From an uncultured Fidelibacterota bacterium (lineage in GTDB: Bacteria; Fidelibacterota; Marinisomatia; Marinisomatales; Marinisomataceae), in assembly GCA_902599655.1 (NCBI GenBank), contig CACKGC010000002.1, forward strand, positions 1 to 64,000: a DNA stretch of 64,000 nt, in the 5' to 3' direction. The position numbers and the translations under genes are program-made. Shown here in pieces: positions 29,543 through 39,803 of this stretch. Under the pieces are notes generated by a model, which was not told the origin of the DNA, did no database searches, and saw only the letters and a program-made list of their open reading frames with translations. The first letter of the stretch is position 1, and each line of letters opens with the position of its first letter.

Positions 29543-31705
29543 ATGAGCAGTAATGTTATTAAAAATAATGACGAGGTTATTGCTGATAAAGGTAAAGCTC
29601 TTCTAAAAAGAATTCCTACTAAAAAAAACAGAAAGCAAGTTGAAAATGCACTTGAATATTCTATTAAAATGCATGAGGGTCAAGTAAGAAAGTCTGGACT
29701 TCCTTTTGTAAGTCACTGTATTGATGTTGCTAATATTTTAATTGATTGGAATATGGATTATACAACAGTTGTAAGTGCTTTATTGCACGATGTTGTTGAA
29801 GATACTGAAGTAAAATTATCTGATATTGAAGAAGAGTTTGGTTCTGATGTTGCTTCTCTTGTTGATGGTGTTACAAAGGTTGAAAATATTGCTTTTAGAT
29901 CTAAAGAGCATAAACAAGCAGAAAATTTCACCAAATTATTTCTTTCTCTTGCAAGAGATTTGAGAGTAATTATTATAAAGTTTGCAGATAGACTAAATAA
30001 TATGGAAACAATTCAATATTTATCTTCAAATAAAAGAAAAGAAATTGCATTAGAAACAAAAGAAATATTTGTGCCTTTAGCGCATAGATTGGGAATGGCG
30101 AAGTTAAAGTGGCAATTAGAAGATTTGTCATTAAAATGTTTAGATTTAAGAGCCTTCAATAGTATTAAAAAGAAAATTGAGACCTCAACTAGATTAAATG
30201 AGGATATTTTATCTAATGCAATAAGACCAATTAAGGCTGAACTAAGTTCATATAAAATTAAATCTAATATTTTTGGTAGATATAAATCAATTTCATCCAT
30301 TCATAGAAAAATTGAAAATAGAGGTAAAAAGTTTGAAGATATCTATGACTTGTATGCAATAAGAATCATAGTTAATAAAATTGAGGAATGTTACCTCGCT
30401 CTTGGTGTAATTCACAGTATTTATCCTCCATTGCAAGATCGATTTAAAGACTTTATAGCAACCCCAAAAACCAATGGATACCAATCAATCCATACAACAG
30501 TATTAACTAAAGATAATAGGCTTACAGAATTTCAGATTCGAACAAAGGATATGGATCATACTGCTGAAGTTGGTGTTGCTGCACATTGGCTTTATAAGGG
30601 TAATGACGAGATAGGGGAATTTGATTCACAAGTATCATGGTTAAGAGATTTATTATCTATGCTTAATAGTGATAGTTCAGAACCCGAAGAATTAATGGAT
30701 TTATTAAAAATAGATATGTTTGAAGACGAAATATTTGTTTTTACGCCAAGAGGAGACTTGATAAAACTTCCTGTAAATTCAACCCCATTAGATTTTGCAT
30801 TTGCTATACATGGAGGTCTTGGTTTTACAACAGTTCGATCAAAAGTAAACAAAAAGTTGGTTCCTCTAAGCTACAGCTTAAAAAGCGGAGATATAGTTGA
30901 GATAGAAACAAATAAAAATCAAACTCCAAACAGTGGATGGTTAAAGTTTGTCAAAACTTCAAGAGCAAAGCATGAAATATCGAAATATTTAAGAAAAATT
31001 GAACTTGAAGAAAGCATTAAGATTGGAAACGAGATTTTAGAGAAATCCTTAAGAAAATTAAAGATTTTAGATAGATTGAATGAGTTTAAAAAGGGGTATT
31101 CGTTAGCAGGTTTTAAAACTTTGAATAACATGCTTTCTGATATAGGTAGAGGGGGAGTAATTATTAAAGATGTGATTCCAAAAATTTTCCCTGATTTACA
31201 GAAAAATTTATCAAAAGAAATTGATCAAACTGAGTTTGTAGACTCGGCAAGATCAGATGTTGACGGAATAAATTTAGATGGTTTAAAGAACTTAGTTGTT
31301 AGTTATGGTAAATGTTGTAATCCAATACCTGGAGACGATGTTATAGGTTATATTTCAAGAGGAAGAGGACTAATTGTACATGAATTATCTTGCACAAATT
31401 TATCTTCTCTATCTTCCAAGCAAGACAGATTAGTATCTGTTAATTGGAATGCTAAAGAAAATTTGGCTTTTCGTTCAAAAATTCATATAACTTGCATTGA
31501 TACTGCTGGAATGTTAAATGAAATCGCAAATATTATTTCAAAGAATAATGTAAATATGGTTGACGTATCAACTGATGTAACGGAAGGTGGAATTGCAAAT
31601 ATCTGGATCATTTGTAAAGTTCAAAGTAGAGCAAAGCTTAATTCTGTTATTAAAGACATTCAAAAACTAAAAAATGTTGACTCAGTTGAGCGTGTACATG
31701 ACTGA
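29543..31705 (+). CDS. Bifunctional (p)ppGpp synthetase/hydrolase (RelA/SpoT family)
   Basis: HD domain ALLHDVVEDTEV, synthetase YDLYAIRIIV and GYQSIHTTV, TGS and ACT domains. Confidence 0.95.
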   Translation: MSSNVIKNNDEVIADKGKALLKRIPTKKNRKQVENALEYSIKMHEGQVRKSGLPFVSHCIDVANILIDWNMDYTTVVSALLHDVVEDTEVKLSDIEEEFGSDVASLVDGVTKVENIAFRSKEHKQAENFTKLFLSLARDLRVIIIKFADRLNNMETIQYLSSNKRKEIALETKEIFVPLAHRLGMAKLKWQLEDLSLKCLDLRAFNSIKKKIETSTRLNEDILSNAIRPIKAELSSYKIKSNIFGRYKSISSIHRKIENRGKKFEDIYDLYAIRIIVNKIEECYLALGVIHSIYPPLQDRFKDFIATPKTNGYQSIHTTVLTKDNRLTEFQIRTKDMDHTAEVGVAAHWLYKGNDEIGEFDSQVSWLRDLLSMLNSDSSEPEELMDLLKIDMFEDEIFVFTPRGDLIKLPVNSTPLDFAFAIHGGLGFTTVRSKVNKKLVPLSYSLKSGDIVEIETNKNQTPNSGWLKFVKTSRAKHEISKYLRKIELEESIKIGNEILEKSLRKLKILDRLNEFKKGYSLAGFKTLNNMLSDIGRGGVIIKDVIPKIFPDLQKNLSKEIDQTEFVDSARSDVDGINLDGLKNLVVSYGKCCNPIPGDDVIGYISRGRGLIVHELSCTNLSSLSSKQDRLVSVNWNAKENLAFRSKIHITCIDTAGMLNEIANIISKNNVNMVDVSTDVTEGGIANIWIICKVQSRAKLNSVIKDIQKLKNVDSVERVHD

Positions 31706-32114
31706 TCGATTGATAGGTATAGATTTTGGTCTTTCCAAAGTAGGATTATCAATTTCAGATCCATTGAAAATTATTTCAATTCCACTTAAAGTAATTAAAT
31801 ATAAAAAAAGGGAAGAACTTTTAAGTAAGCTACAAGAAATTGCAATGGAAAATGATGTTAAATCTTTTGTAATTGGTTATCCGCTAAATATGAATAATAA
31901 AAAAAATGAAATGACAAAATTAGTCGATGATTTTTTTGAAGAGCTTAAAAATTTAAATTTTAATGTTTTCCTTCAGGATGAAAGACTTTCGAGCGAATCT
32001 GCAAAAAAGATTATGCATGAACAGAACCTAAAGACTGGAAAAAATAAAGAGCATATAGATTTAATTGCATCAACAATAATATTGCAATCATTTTTAGATA
32101 AAGGTTCCTTTTGA
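31698..32114 (+). CDS. ruvX: Holliday junction resolvase-like RuvX (YqgF)
   Basis: IGIDFGLSKVGLSISDP, VIGYPLNMN, LQDERLSSESA. Confidence 0.92.
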   Translation: MTDRLIGIDFGLSKVGLSISDPLKIISIPLKVIKYKKREELLSKLQEIAMENDVKSFVIGYPLNMNNKKNEMTKLVDDFFEELKNLNFNVFLQDERLSSESAKKIMHEQNLKTGKNKEHIDLIASTIILQSFLDKGSF

Positions 32115-33499
32115 TAGCTAAAAAAAATTTAATGTTTTCTTTAATGAGTGGACTAATGTTAGGTCTTTCATTTCCACCTTTTCATTTGGGTTTTTTAGCT
32201 TGGTTTTTCTTGATTCCACTTTTTTTTATTTTTAATAAATCAATTAAGCTTTCAGAAAAGATAATATTTTTCTATATAGCAGGTTTTACGAGCTATGCGA
32301 TAATAACACACTGGGTAGCTCTAAATTCAGGAACTAGTGTTCAGGTTGCAATTATTTCTTATTTAGCCATATGTATTTTTTATTCATTTTATTGGGTTTT
32401 ATTTTGCTTGATACTACACTTTTTTAAGAAAAGAAAATTATCAGATAAAATTCAGTTATTATTAATTCCTTTTATTTGGGTTTTAATTGAAAATTTAAGA
32501 GATATCGGCCCCTTGGCCGCCCCTTGGTTGAATTTTTCTCTTAGTCAAACAGGGTACAATAGATTGATTCAAATTGTAAGTATTCACGAAGATCTATCTT
32601 TATTTTTTATTGTTCTGCTAAATATTCTTTTTTATAAGTTTATTTCATTAAAACAAAAAAAATATATTTATAGTTTTATATCAGTTATACTTATTAACGC
32701 TCTAATTGGTCAAATATTAATTTCAAATTACAATTCAACAAATTTTCAAAAACAGATTAATGTTTCAATTGGACAGCCTGTGATTTATCCAGATGAAAAA
32801 TGGAATCCAAAATTAAAAAATAGAAATGAAAATATAATGAATGATCTTTTAGAGAAATCTTTAGAATCAAATCCAGATGTCATTGTTTGGCCTGAAGCTG
32901 CTTTGACATCATTCTTAGCTGCTCCTGATTCAAAGGAAAGAATTGAACTACAGGAAAAAATTACAGATTCAGTTCTTATAACTGGTATTCCTCAAAGAAT
33001 GTATTTGGAAAATGAGCTTAAAGTTTATAATAGTGCAATTTTTTTAAGACCAGATGGATTCTATGATACTTATCAAAAAATCTTTTTAGTTCCATTTGCA
33101 GAATATGTCCCTTTTTTTAAAAACTGGTTATCAAAAATAAATCAGTTTGATGATATGGGAAGTTTCACTCCAGGAGAAAGCTTTAATACATTTCAAATTG
33201 GGGACATTAAATCATCTATTTTAATTTGTTATGATTCGAGCAGCTTCAAAATTGGAAAAAAAATGGTGAACAAAGGAGCTGAAATAATTTTTGTAATAAC
33301 TAATGACTCTTATGTTGGTAAAGCTATGCCATATCAACATTTTGAACATGCAAAATTGCGTTCAATTGAATTAGGAGTGCCGGTCGTTCAAAGCGCTAAT
33401 AATGGAATATCTGGTATTATTTTGCCTTCTGGTGAAGTTTTAGTTAGATCAGAAATTGATGATAGAAATGTATATAATAAAATTATAAAGATTAAATGA
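32111..33499 (+). CDS. lnt: Apolipoprotein N-acyltransferase
   Basis: N-terminal TMs, nitrilase domain with WPEAALT, KIFLVPFAEYVP, ILICYDSSSF; TTG start. Confidence 0.93.
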   Translation: MIAKKNLMFSLMSGLMLGLSFPPFHLGFLAWFFLIPLFFIFNKSIKLSEKIIFFYIAGFTSYAIITHWVALNSGTSVQVAIISYLAICIFYSFYWVLFCLILHFFKKRKLSDKIQLLLIPFIWVLIENLRDIGPLAAPWLNFSLSQTGYNRLIQIVSIHEDLSLFFIVLLNILFYKFISLKQKKYIYSFISVILINALIGQILISNYNSTNFQKQINVSIGQPVIYPDEKWNPKLKNRNENIMNDLLEKSLESNPDVIVWPEAALTSFLAAPDSKERIELQEKITDSVLITGIPQRMYLENELKVYNSAIFLRPDGFYDTYQKIFLVPFAEYVPFFKNWLSKINQFDDMGSFTPGESFNTFQIGDIKSSILICYDSSSFKIGKKMVNKGAEIIFVITNDSYVGKAMPYQHFEHAKLRSIELGVPVVQSANNGISGIILPSGEVLVRSEIDDRNVYNKIIKIK

Positions 33500-34236
33500 G
33501 TAGATATAAAATTGTAATTCAATATGATGGAACTAACTTTTCAGGCTTTCAGTCACAAAAAAATCTAAGCGGAATCCAAGATAAAATTGAATCCTCAATC
33601 TTTGTCTTAAATAATAATAAAAAAGTTAAGATTTATGGTGCAAGCAGAACTGATGCTGGTGTACATGCATTAGGTCAAGTTGCTCATTTTAATTTAGATT
33701 CTAAGTTAACTGACAAAGAGTTACATCGAGCAATAAATGCCAGACTTGATAAAGAAATAAGAATATCCCATTTGTCAAAAATTGAAGAAAGTTTTCACAG
33801 TAGGTTTGATGCAAAAAGTAAAGAGTATAACTATTTATGTTGTTTAAGTGATAATCCTCTTTATTTGAAAGATCATTATCATGTAAAGAATATTGATATA
33901 AAATTATTAATGGAAGTATCAAAAATAATTGAAGGTAAACACAATTTTTTATCTTTCTCTAAATTTTCAAACAAACAAAATAACGATTGTGAAATATTTG
34001 CTTCAAAATGGGTTTTTGATGATAAAAATCATGAAAAACTATTATATATTATTCATGGAAATAGATTTTTACATCATATGGTAAGATATTTAGTTGGAAG
34101 CATGATTGCAGTTAGTCAAAATAAAATTTCAATTGATGATTTTAAGACTTTGTTAAATCAACCTAGAAAAGATGCAAAAATATTTAAAGCTCCAGGCAAT
34201 GGATTAGTATTGAAAGAAATTTTTTATGAAAATTAA
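33496..34236 (+). CDS. truA: tRNA pseudouridine synthase A
   Basis: IQYDGTNFSGFQSQ, GASRTDAGVHALGQVAHF, FLHHMVRYLVG. Confidence 0.96.
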   Translation: MSRYKIVIQYDGTNFSGFQSQKNLSGIQDKIESSIFVLNNNKKVKIYGASRTDAGVHALGQVAHFNLDSKLTDKELHRAINARLDKEIRISHLSKIEESFHSRFDAKSKEYNYLCCLSDNPLYLKDHYHVKNIDIKLLMEVSKIIEGKHNFLSFSKFSNKQNNDCEIFASKWVFDDKNHEKLLYIIHGNRFLHHMVRYLVGSMIAVSQNKISIDDFKTLLNQPRKDAKIFKAPGNGLVLKEIFYEN

Positions 34237-35287
34237 AATTATATTTTTATCTATTTATCTTTTTTTAGGGTGCATGAATGATCAAAGTGAAAACGTGCAA
34301 ATATCATATTCAAAATCTACTGCTTTATCTAATGCAATAGAATTAGCAAGTCCAGGAGTTGTTGGAATTTATAGAAGTCAGGAGATTGTAATGAGAACTT
34401 GGAGAGGATATAGAAATCTTAAACCAGTATCATCAAATGGATCTGGCTTTATTATAAGCGAAGACGGATATATTTTAACTAATGCACATAATATAAAAGA
34501 TAATTTCCGTCCCTCTGTTATTACAACCGATATTAATATTACAGTAGTTGTCCCTGGAGGAGAGGCATATACTGCTTCAATTGTTGGTTTGGATATGATA
34601 TCCGATATAGCATTATTAAAAATTGATGGAAAAAATTTTGATTATTGTAATTTGGGAGATTCTGATGAAGTTCAAGTTGGAGAATGGGCAATAGCACTAG
34701 GAAATCCTCGTAATTTAATTTCTAACGCACAATATCAACCAATTGCTTCAGCAGGAATTGTTAGTGCCATCAATGCAGATTTCAGTCTTGATTCACAATC
34801 AGGAAAGTTATTGGATAATATGATTCAAACTGATGCATCATTAAACCCAGGAAATAGCGGCGGACCATTAATTGACTCAAATGGAGATGTAATAGGGATA
34901 AATACATTTATAAAAGCTGACTCACAAAACTTAGGATTTGCAATTCCAATAAATTTTGCAAAGAAAATTGCTGACGAATTAAAACTTAAAGGAGTTATTG
35001 ATAGAAGAGTCTCTTTTGGATTGTCTGCAACTCAATATATTTATGGAAAAAATCGAGACCAAGTAGGCTTATTTATTGATAAAGTGGATTATTCTGATTC
35101 TGCTAGAAATGAGGAGTTATTTAGAGGAGACATAATAGTGGCAGTTGAAGGATATAAGGTTGAATCACTTGAAGAAATCAAAGCAGTATTGATTAAATTA
35201 GACTTTAGGGCAGGGGATGAAATAAAGTTAACAGTAGTTAGAGAAAATGATCTTTTTGATGTAAGTTTAACTTTAGGAGAAATATGA
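34226..35287 (+). CDS. HtrA/Deg-type trypsin-like serine protease with PDZ, predicted lipoprotein
   Basis: Lipobox LFLGCMN, TNAHNI, SDIALLKID, NPGNSGGPLID, C-terminal PDZ. Confidence 0.93.
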   Translation: MKIKIIFLSIYLFLGCMNDQSENVQISYSKSTALSNAIELASPGVVGIYRSQEIVMRTWRGYRNLKPVSSNGSGFIISEDGYILTNAHNIKDNFRPSVITTDINITVVVPGGEAYTASIVGLDMISDIALLKIDGKNFDYCNLGDSDEVQVGEWAIALGNPRNLISNAQYQPIASAGIVSAINADFSLDSQSGKLLDNMIQTDASLNPGNSGGPLIDSNGDVIGINTFIKADSQNLGFAIPINFAKKIADELKLKGVIDRRVSFGLSATQYIYGKNRDQVGLFIDKVDYSDSARNEELFRGDIIVAVEGYKVESLEEIKAVLIKLDFRAGDEIKLTVVRENDLFDVSLTLGEI

Positions 35288-35562
35288 AAAATAGAAGCAT
35301 AAAGCTAATTTTTTTTGGATTATGTTCCGGAGCAATTTTAGGTACATTAGTTGGTAATGTCCTGGCATTCCTATTACCTGATGGAAGCGCTGTAAAACAG
35401 TTCTTTCTCATCTCTTATGACTTTACTTTTGGTTCAATTAATAGTAATAATTTAATTGATTTAGGGGTCATAGTAGTTGATTTTGGTTTTATTTTTAAAT
35501 TCAATGTTTGTAGTATTATTGGTTTTGGTATTGCATATTATTTATTAAAATACTTTAGATAA
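35284..35562 (+). CDS. Small membrane protein, DUF4321-like
   Basis: Two or more hydrophobic segments and GTLVGNVLAFLLPDGSAVKQFFLISYDFTFG pattern; family assignment from memory. Confidence 0.5.
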   Translation: MKNRSIKLIFFGLCSGAILGTLVGNVLAFLLPDGSAVKQFFLISYDFTFGSINSNNLIDLGVIVVDFGFIFKFNVCSIIGFGIAYYLLKYFR

Positions 35563-35577
35563 AATAAGAGGCTTTAT

Positions 35578-35754
35578 ATGTTTAATTTAGGTACTGGTGA
35601 ATTAGTTTTAATTTTTTTAATTCTTTTACTTCTTTTTGGAGGTAAAAGACTCCCTGGCATTGCTAGAGGCTTTGCAAATTCTTTAAGAGAATTTCGCGGT
35701 GCTCTAGATGATACTAAAGAAGAAATTAAAAAGTCAGAAAATTCTGATAATTAA
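35578..35754 (+). CDS. tatA: Sec-independent protein translocase TatA
   Basis: MFNLGTGELVLIFLILLLLFGGKRLPGIARGFANSLREFRGAL (58 aa; below ORF-track cutoff). Confidence 0.9.
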   Translation: MFNLGTGELVLIFLILLLLFGGKRLPGIARGFANSLREFRGALDDTKEEIKKSENSDN

Positions 35755-35759
35755 CTTAG

Positions 35760-37121
35760 ATGAATCCATCTAATTCTTTAGAGCAGAAATTACTTATTGT
35801 AAAAGATAAAATTTCTGCTAGCAAGACAAATTCTGTTATAAGAAATCGTATTAAACGTATTGATTTAAAAAAAACTAGAGAAGGTCTTTTAAAAGATAAA
35901 ACATTTCTAATTAAAGATAATATTGCAATCAAGGATGAGCCTTTGACCTGTGCGTCAAGTATCCTGGAATCATATATTTCTCCATATAATGCAACAGTAA
36001 TTGATAGAATTAACATTGAAGGAGGTGTTATCATTGGTCAAACTAATTGTGATGAGTTTGCAATGGGTTCATCTTCTGAATTTTCGATTTATGGATCTGT
36101 AAGAAATCCTTTTGACCACAATTTAGTTGCAGGAGGTTCTAGCGGTGGGTCTGCAGCAGCGATTGCTGAAGGTCTCTCTGACATTGCTTTGGGTTCTGAT
36201 ACAGGTGGTTCAGTAAGGCAGCCTGCTGCGTTTTGTGGTATCTACGGTTTAAAACCATCTTACGGAAGAATATCCAGATATGGCTTAGTAGCTCATGCAT
36301 CATCTTTCGATACAATAGGTATTATGTCTAAGTCTATTGTAGATGTTTATAACACTTTTTGTACAATTTCAGGTCAAGATCATAAAGATTCAACTAGCGT
36401 AGATGTTAACGTTCCTAAAAATCCATCTTTTGAAGATTCAAAACTTCCTAAATCAGTCGGAGTAGTTTCTGATAAAATTCTAAAAAATATAAATGTTGAA
36501 ATAGCAGGAAAATATCGCCAGTTAGTTGATTACTTTAAGTCAAAAAAAGTAAAAATAATTGAAATTGATTTACCTTATTTCAATTATTGTATACCTGCAT
36601 ACTATGTTTTAACTATGGCTGAAGCTTCGTCAAATTTATCAAGATTTGATGGAGTAAGGTATGGTAATAGAGCCAATACAAAAGACCTCTCAGAGCTTTA
36701 TATTGAAACTAGGTCAAAAGGATTTTCAGACGAGGTAAAAAGAAGAATTATGACTGGAACTTATGTTCTCTCCTCAGGGTATTATGAAGCATACTTTTCA
36801 AAAGCTTTAAAAGTCAGAAGATTAATAAAAAATGGTTATTCAGAATTATTTAATAGATGCGAAAATTTATTAATACCTACTACTCCTGAATTACCGTTTA
36901 AACTTAAAAATAATTTAGAAGATCCATTGAAAATGTATTTATCTGATATGTTTACTGTTCCCATAAATTTAGCTGGAATAGCTTCGCTAAATATTCCAGC
37001 CGGGTTTTCATCTGACAATCTTCCAATTGGACTTCAATTAGTTTCTAATTCTTTTAAAGAGGAAACTTTATTCAGTTTAGCTCATATATTAGATGAAGAG
37101 GAAATTTTTGAAGCAAATTAA
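35760..37121 (+). CDS. gatA: Glutamyl-tRNA(Gln) amidotransferase subunit A
   Basis: Amidase signature GGSSGGSAAAIAEGLSDIALGSDTGGSVRQPAAFCG. Confidence 0.96.
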   Translation: MNPSNSLEQKLLIVKDKISASKTNSVIRNRIKRIDLKKTREGLLKDKTFLIKDNIAIKDEPLTCASSILESYISPYNATVIDRINIEGGVIIGQTNCDEFAMGSSSEFSIYGSVRNPFDHNLVAGGSSGGSAAAIAEGLSDIALGSDTGGSVRQPAAFCGIYGLKPSYGRISRYGLVAHASSFDTIGIMSKSIVDVYNTFCTISGQDHKDSTSVDVNVPKNPSFEDSKLPKSVGVVSDKILKNINVEIAGKYRQLVDYFKSKKVKIIEIDLPYFNYCIPAYYVLTMAEASSNLSRFDGVRYGNRANTKDLSELYIETRSKGFSDEVKRRIMTGTYVLSSGYYEAYFSKALKVRRLIKNGYSELFNRCENLLIPTTPELPFKLKNNLEDPLKMYLSDMFTVPINLAGIASLNIPAGFSSDNLPIGLQLVSNSFKEETLFSLAHILDEEEIFEAN

Positions 37122-38086
37122 TGGAATTTTTATACCCAAATTTTTTATTTATAATACCATTGTTTTTGGTTTTAATAATTTTTAAAAAATTTTTTTTCAA
37201 AAAATCTACATCTATTCAAGTTTCCAATTTTAACAGTCTTAAAAATTTCTTCGGATATCAGGGTAAGGTTAAAGTATTTTTAATTAATTCTCTCTTTATT
37301 ATTGCATTAGTTTCGATCATAATAGGTTTAGCAAGACCTAGAATCTCCTCTGTTGATAAAGATATAACAGTAGAGGTTATAGACATCGTTCTTGTATTAG
37401 ATACAAGCAGTAGTATGCTTGCAGATGACTTTAAGCCCAATAGATTGGAAGCTGTTAAAGATGCTGCGAAAGAATTTATTGAAAATAGAAACGGAGATAG
37501 AATCGGTTTATTGGTTTTTGGTAAGGACACTTTTATACAATGTCCGTTAACAATTGACTATAGTGTTTTAAATAATTTATTGTCTGAAGTTACTGTGATG
37601 GAGCCTAAATATGATGGAACAGCAATAGGTGTTGCTATTGCAAATGGAGTAAATAGGCTCAGAAACAGTGATTCAGAAAGTAAAGTAATAATTCTACTTT
37701 CAGACGGAAGTAATAATGTAGGTTCTATTGATCCAATTTCAGCAGCAAAAATTGCAAAAGAATATAATATTAAAGTTTATACAATCGGAGCAGGAACCAA
37801 CCAATCTATCACCCAGATACCTGGAAGAGGGTTTGTAAGAAATGAAATTGATGAAGAAACCTTGAAAGGAATAGCTGAAGTAACAAATGCAAAATATTTT
37901 AGGGCTACAGACAAAGAAAGCTTGTCCGGAATCTATTCAGAAATTGATAATTTAGAAAAATCCGAAATTACTGTAAGTTATTTTTCAAGTTATCAAGAAA
38001 TCTATATTTGGTTTCTTTCTCTTGGATTTTTCTTGCTCATAATTCATGAAATTTTAAGATCATATTATTTCAGGAGAGTTATATGA
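37121..38086 (+). CDS. batA: BatA, von Willebrand factor A domain protein
   Basis: MIDAS DIVLVLDTSSSM, flanking TMs; first of batABCDE. Confidence 0.93.
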   Translation: MEFLYPNFLFIIPLFLVLIIFKKFFFKKSTSIQVSNFNSLKNFFGYQGKVKVFLINSLFIIALVSIIIGLARPRISSVDKDITVEVIDIVLVLDTSSSMLADDFKPNRLEAVKDAAKEFIENRNGDRIGLLVFGKDTFIQCPLTIDYSVLNNLLSEVTVMEPKYDGTAIGVAIANGVNRLRNSDSESKVIILLSDGSNNVGSIDPISAAKIAKEYNIKVYTIGAGTNQSITQIPGRGFVRNEIDEETLKGIAEVTNAKYFRATDKESLSGIYSEIDNLEKSEITVSYFSSYQEIYIWFLSLGFFLLIIHEILRSYYFRRVI

Positions 38087-39078
38087 TCTTTGAATATTTA
38101 AACTTTGCTTTTATTTGTTTAGTTGTGTTTTTTTTAACGATAATTTTTTCATTTTATAGATCAAGTAAATATAGAATTTTTGATAACAAAAATTTTTCAA
38201 AAAACTTCATTAATAGTTTATTTATTGGCAATTCAAGCACGATTACATTAAAAATCCTCCTTAGATTGATAGGAATTTTTAGTTTAATAATTGCTATTTC
38301 AGGAATAAAGACAGGAGTAACTGTAAAACCGGTTGAAAGAAAAGGTGTTGATATAGTTTTTTGTGTTGATGTTTCTTTAAGTATGGATGCTCAAGATATT
38401 AAACCTTCAAGAATTGATAAGGTTAAATTTGAACTATCAAAAATCGTTGATAGTCTTGAAGGGGATAGAATTGGCGTTGTAGTTTTTTCTGGCTCAAATT
38501 TCCTTTATCTTCCTTTAACAATGGACTACGACGCATCAAAGCTTTTTATTAAAAGCATTGATACTTCAATGATATCTTCAAGAGGTACTGATATACCGAA
38601 CGCAATAAAAACCTCAGTTGAGGCTTTTGATAATGAAGATGATCAACAAAAAATGATTTTTCTTTTTACAGATGGTGAAGATCACAGCGATTTGTCCATT
38701 GATGATATATCTTACTTAGTTGAAGGTAAAATTGATCTGCACGTTATTGGCGTAGGGAGTTCAAAAGGATCACTAATTCCGATTCGCAGTAAGCAAAACT
38801 CTTTCTTAAAAGATGAGTCAGGTGAATTAGTCCTCTCAAAAATAAATTTAAATTTTTTAAGAGAAATATCGTTATTAAACAATGGAAAATTATTACGTAT
38901 CTCAAAGAGTGAGCCAATAAGCGAAAATATTATAGATATTATAAAAAAGGGGGAAGACTCTTTAATCAGTTCATTTGAATTTTCAGACTATGAACATAAA
39001 TTTCAGTATCCATTAGCAGTTGCAATATTACTTCTAATGATTTCTTATTTAATTTCGTCAGGTAAAAGAAAAATATGA
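38083..39078 (+). CDS. batB: BatB, von Willebrand factor A domain protein
   Basis: MIDAS DIVFCVDVSLSM, FTDGEDHS, flanking TMs. Confidence 0.93.
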   Translation: MIFEYLNFAFICLVVFFLTIIFSFYRSSKYRIFDNKNFSKNFINSLFIGNSSTITLKILLRLIGIFSLIIAISGIKTGVTVKPVERKGVDIVFCVDVSLSMDAQDIKPSRIDKVKFELSKIVDSLEGDRIGVVVFSGSNFLYLPLTMDYDASKLFIKSIDTSMISSRGTDIPNAIKTSVEAFDNEDDQQKMIFLFTDGEDHSDLSIDDISYLVEGKIDLHVIGVGSSKGSLIPIRSKQNSFLKDESGELVLSKINLNFLREISLLNNGKLLRISKSEPISENIIDIIKKGEDSLISSFEFSDYEHKFQYPLAVAILLLMISYLISSGKRKI

Positions 39079-39803
39079 GATTTTTAATAATTATATTACT
39101 TTTTTCAAAAGTTGTATCACAGGATATAGGACAAAAAATGATTGATAATGGAGATTATGAATCAGCTCTAAATTATTATCAATATTTACTAAATGAAGAG
39201 AATTTATCTAAAGATGATATTATCTACAATCTAGCTACAATATATTCATCCATAGATAGTCTAAAAAAAGCAGAAGAGTTTTTTGATTATGCTATGCAAG
39301 ATAGTTTAAATCCATCTTCAGAATTAAGTTATAATCGAGGAAATTTGCTTTATAAATCAAAAATGTTAGATGAAAGTTTGAAATCTTTCAGAGATGCACT
39401 TCTTAAAAATCCTGAAGATAATGATGCAAGAAAAAACTATGAATTTGTAAAGAATGAAATTGAAAAAAATCAACGAGCTCAACAACAGAATCAAGACCAG
39501 AATGATAATAGCGAAGATTCAGAAAATAATGAAAACAACCAAAACGAAGATAAGAATCAACAAAACAAAAATAAGGATGATAATTCGAATAATTCAGATA
39601 GAAATCCCGAAAAAAATAATAATGATGATGGTCCAAAAAATCAAGATACATCACAATCTAAACAGCAGGAAAATAACGAAGAAAAACAAATTGAAATTGA
39701 TCAAAATGTTGAAAATATTTTAAATGCTATGAAAGAGAATGAAAAAGTGAATAAAAAGCGAAAACAAAACAATTTCTCTAACGAAAGTGGAAAAGAATGG
39801 TAA
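39075..39803 (+). CDS. batC: BatC, TPR protein with Asn/Gln/Asp/Lys-rich C-terminus
   Basis: TPR repeats followed by low-complexity charged tail; operon context. Confidence 0.85.
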   Translation: MRFLIIILLFSKVVSQDIGQKMIDNGDYESALNYYQYLLNEENLSKDDIIYNLATIYSSIDSLKKAEEFFDYAMQDSLNPSSELSYNRGNLLYKSKMLDESLKSFRDALLKNPEDNDARKNYEFVKNEIEKNQRAQQQNQDQNDNSEDSENNENNQNEDKNQQNKNKDDNSNNSDRNPEKNNNDDGPKNQDTSQSKQQENNEEKQIEIDQNVENILNAMKENEKVNKKRKQNNFSNESGKEW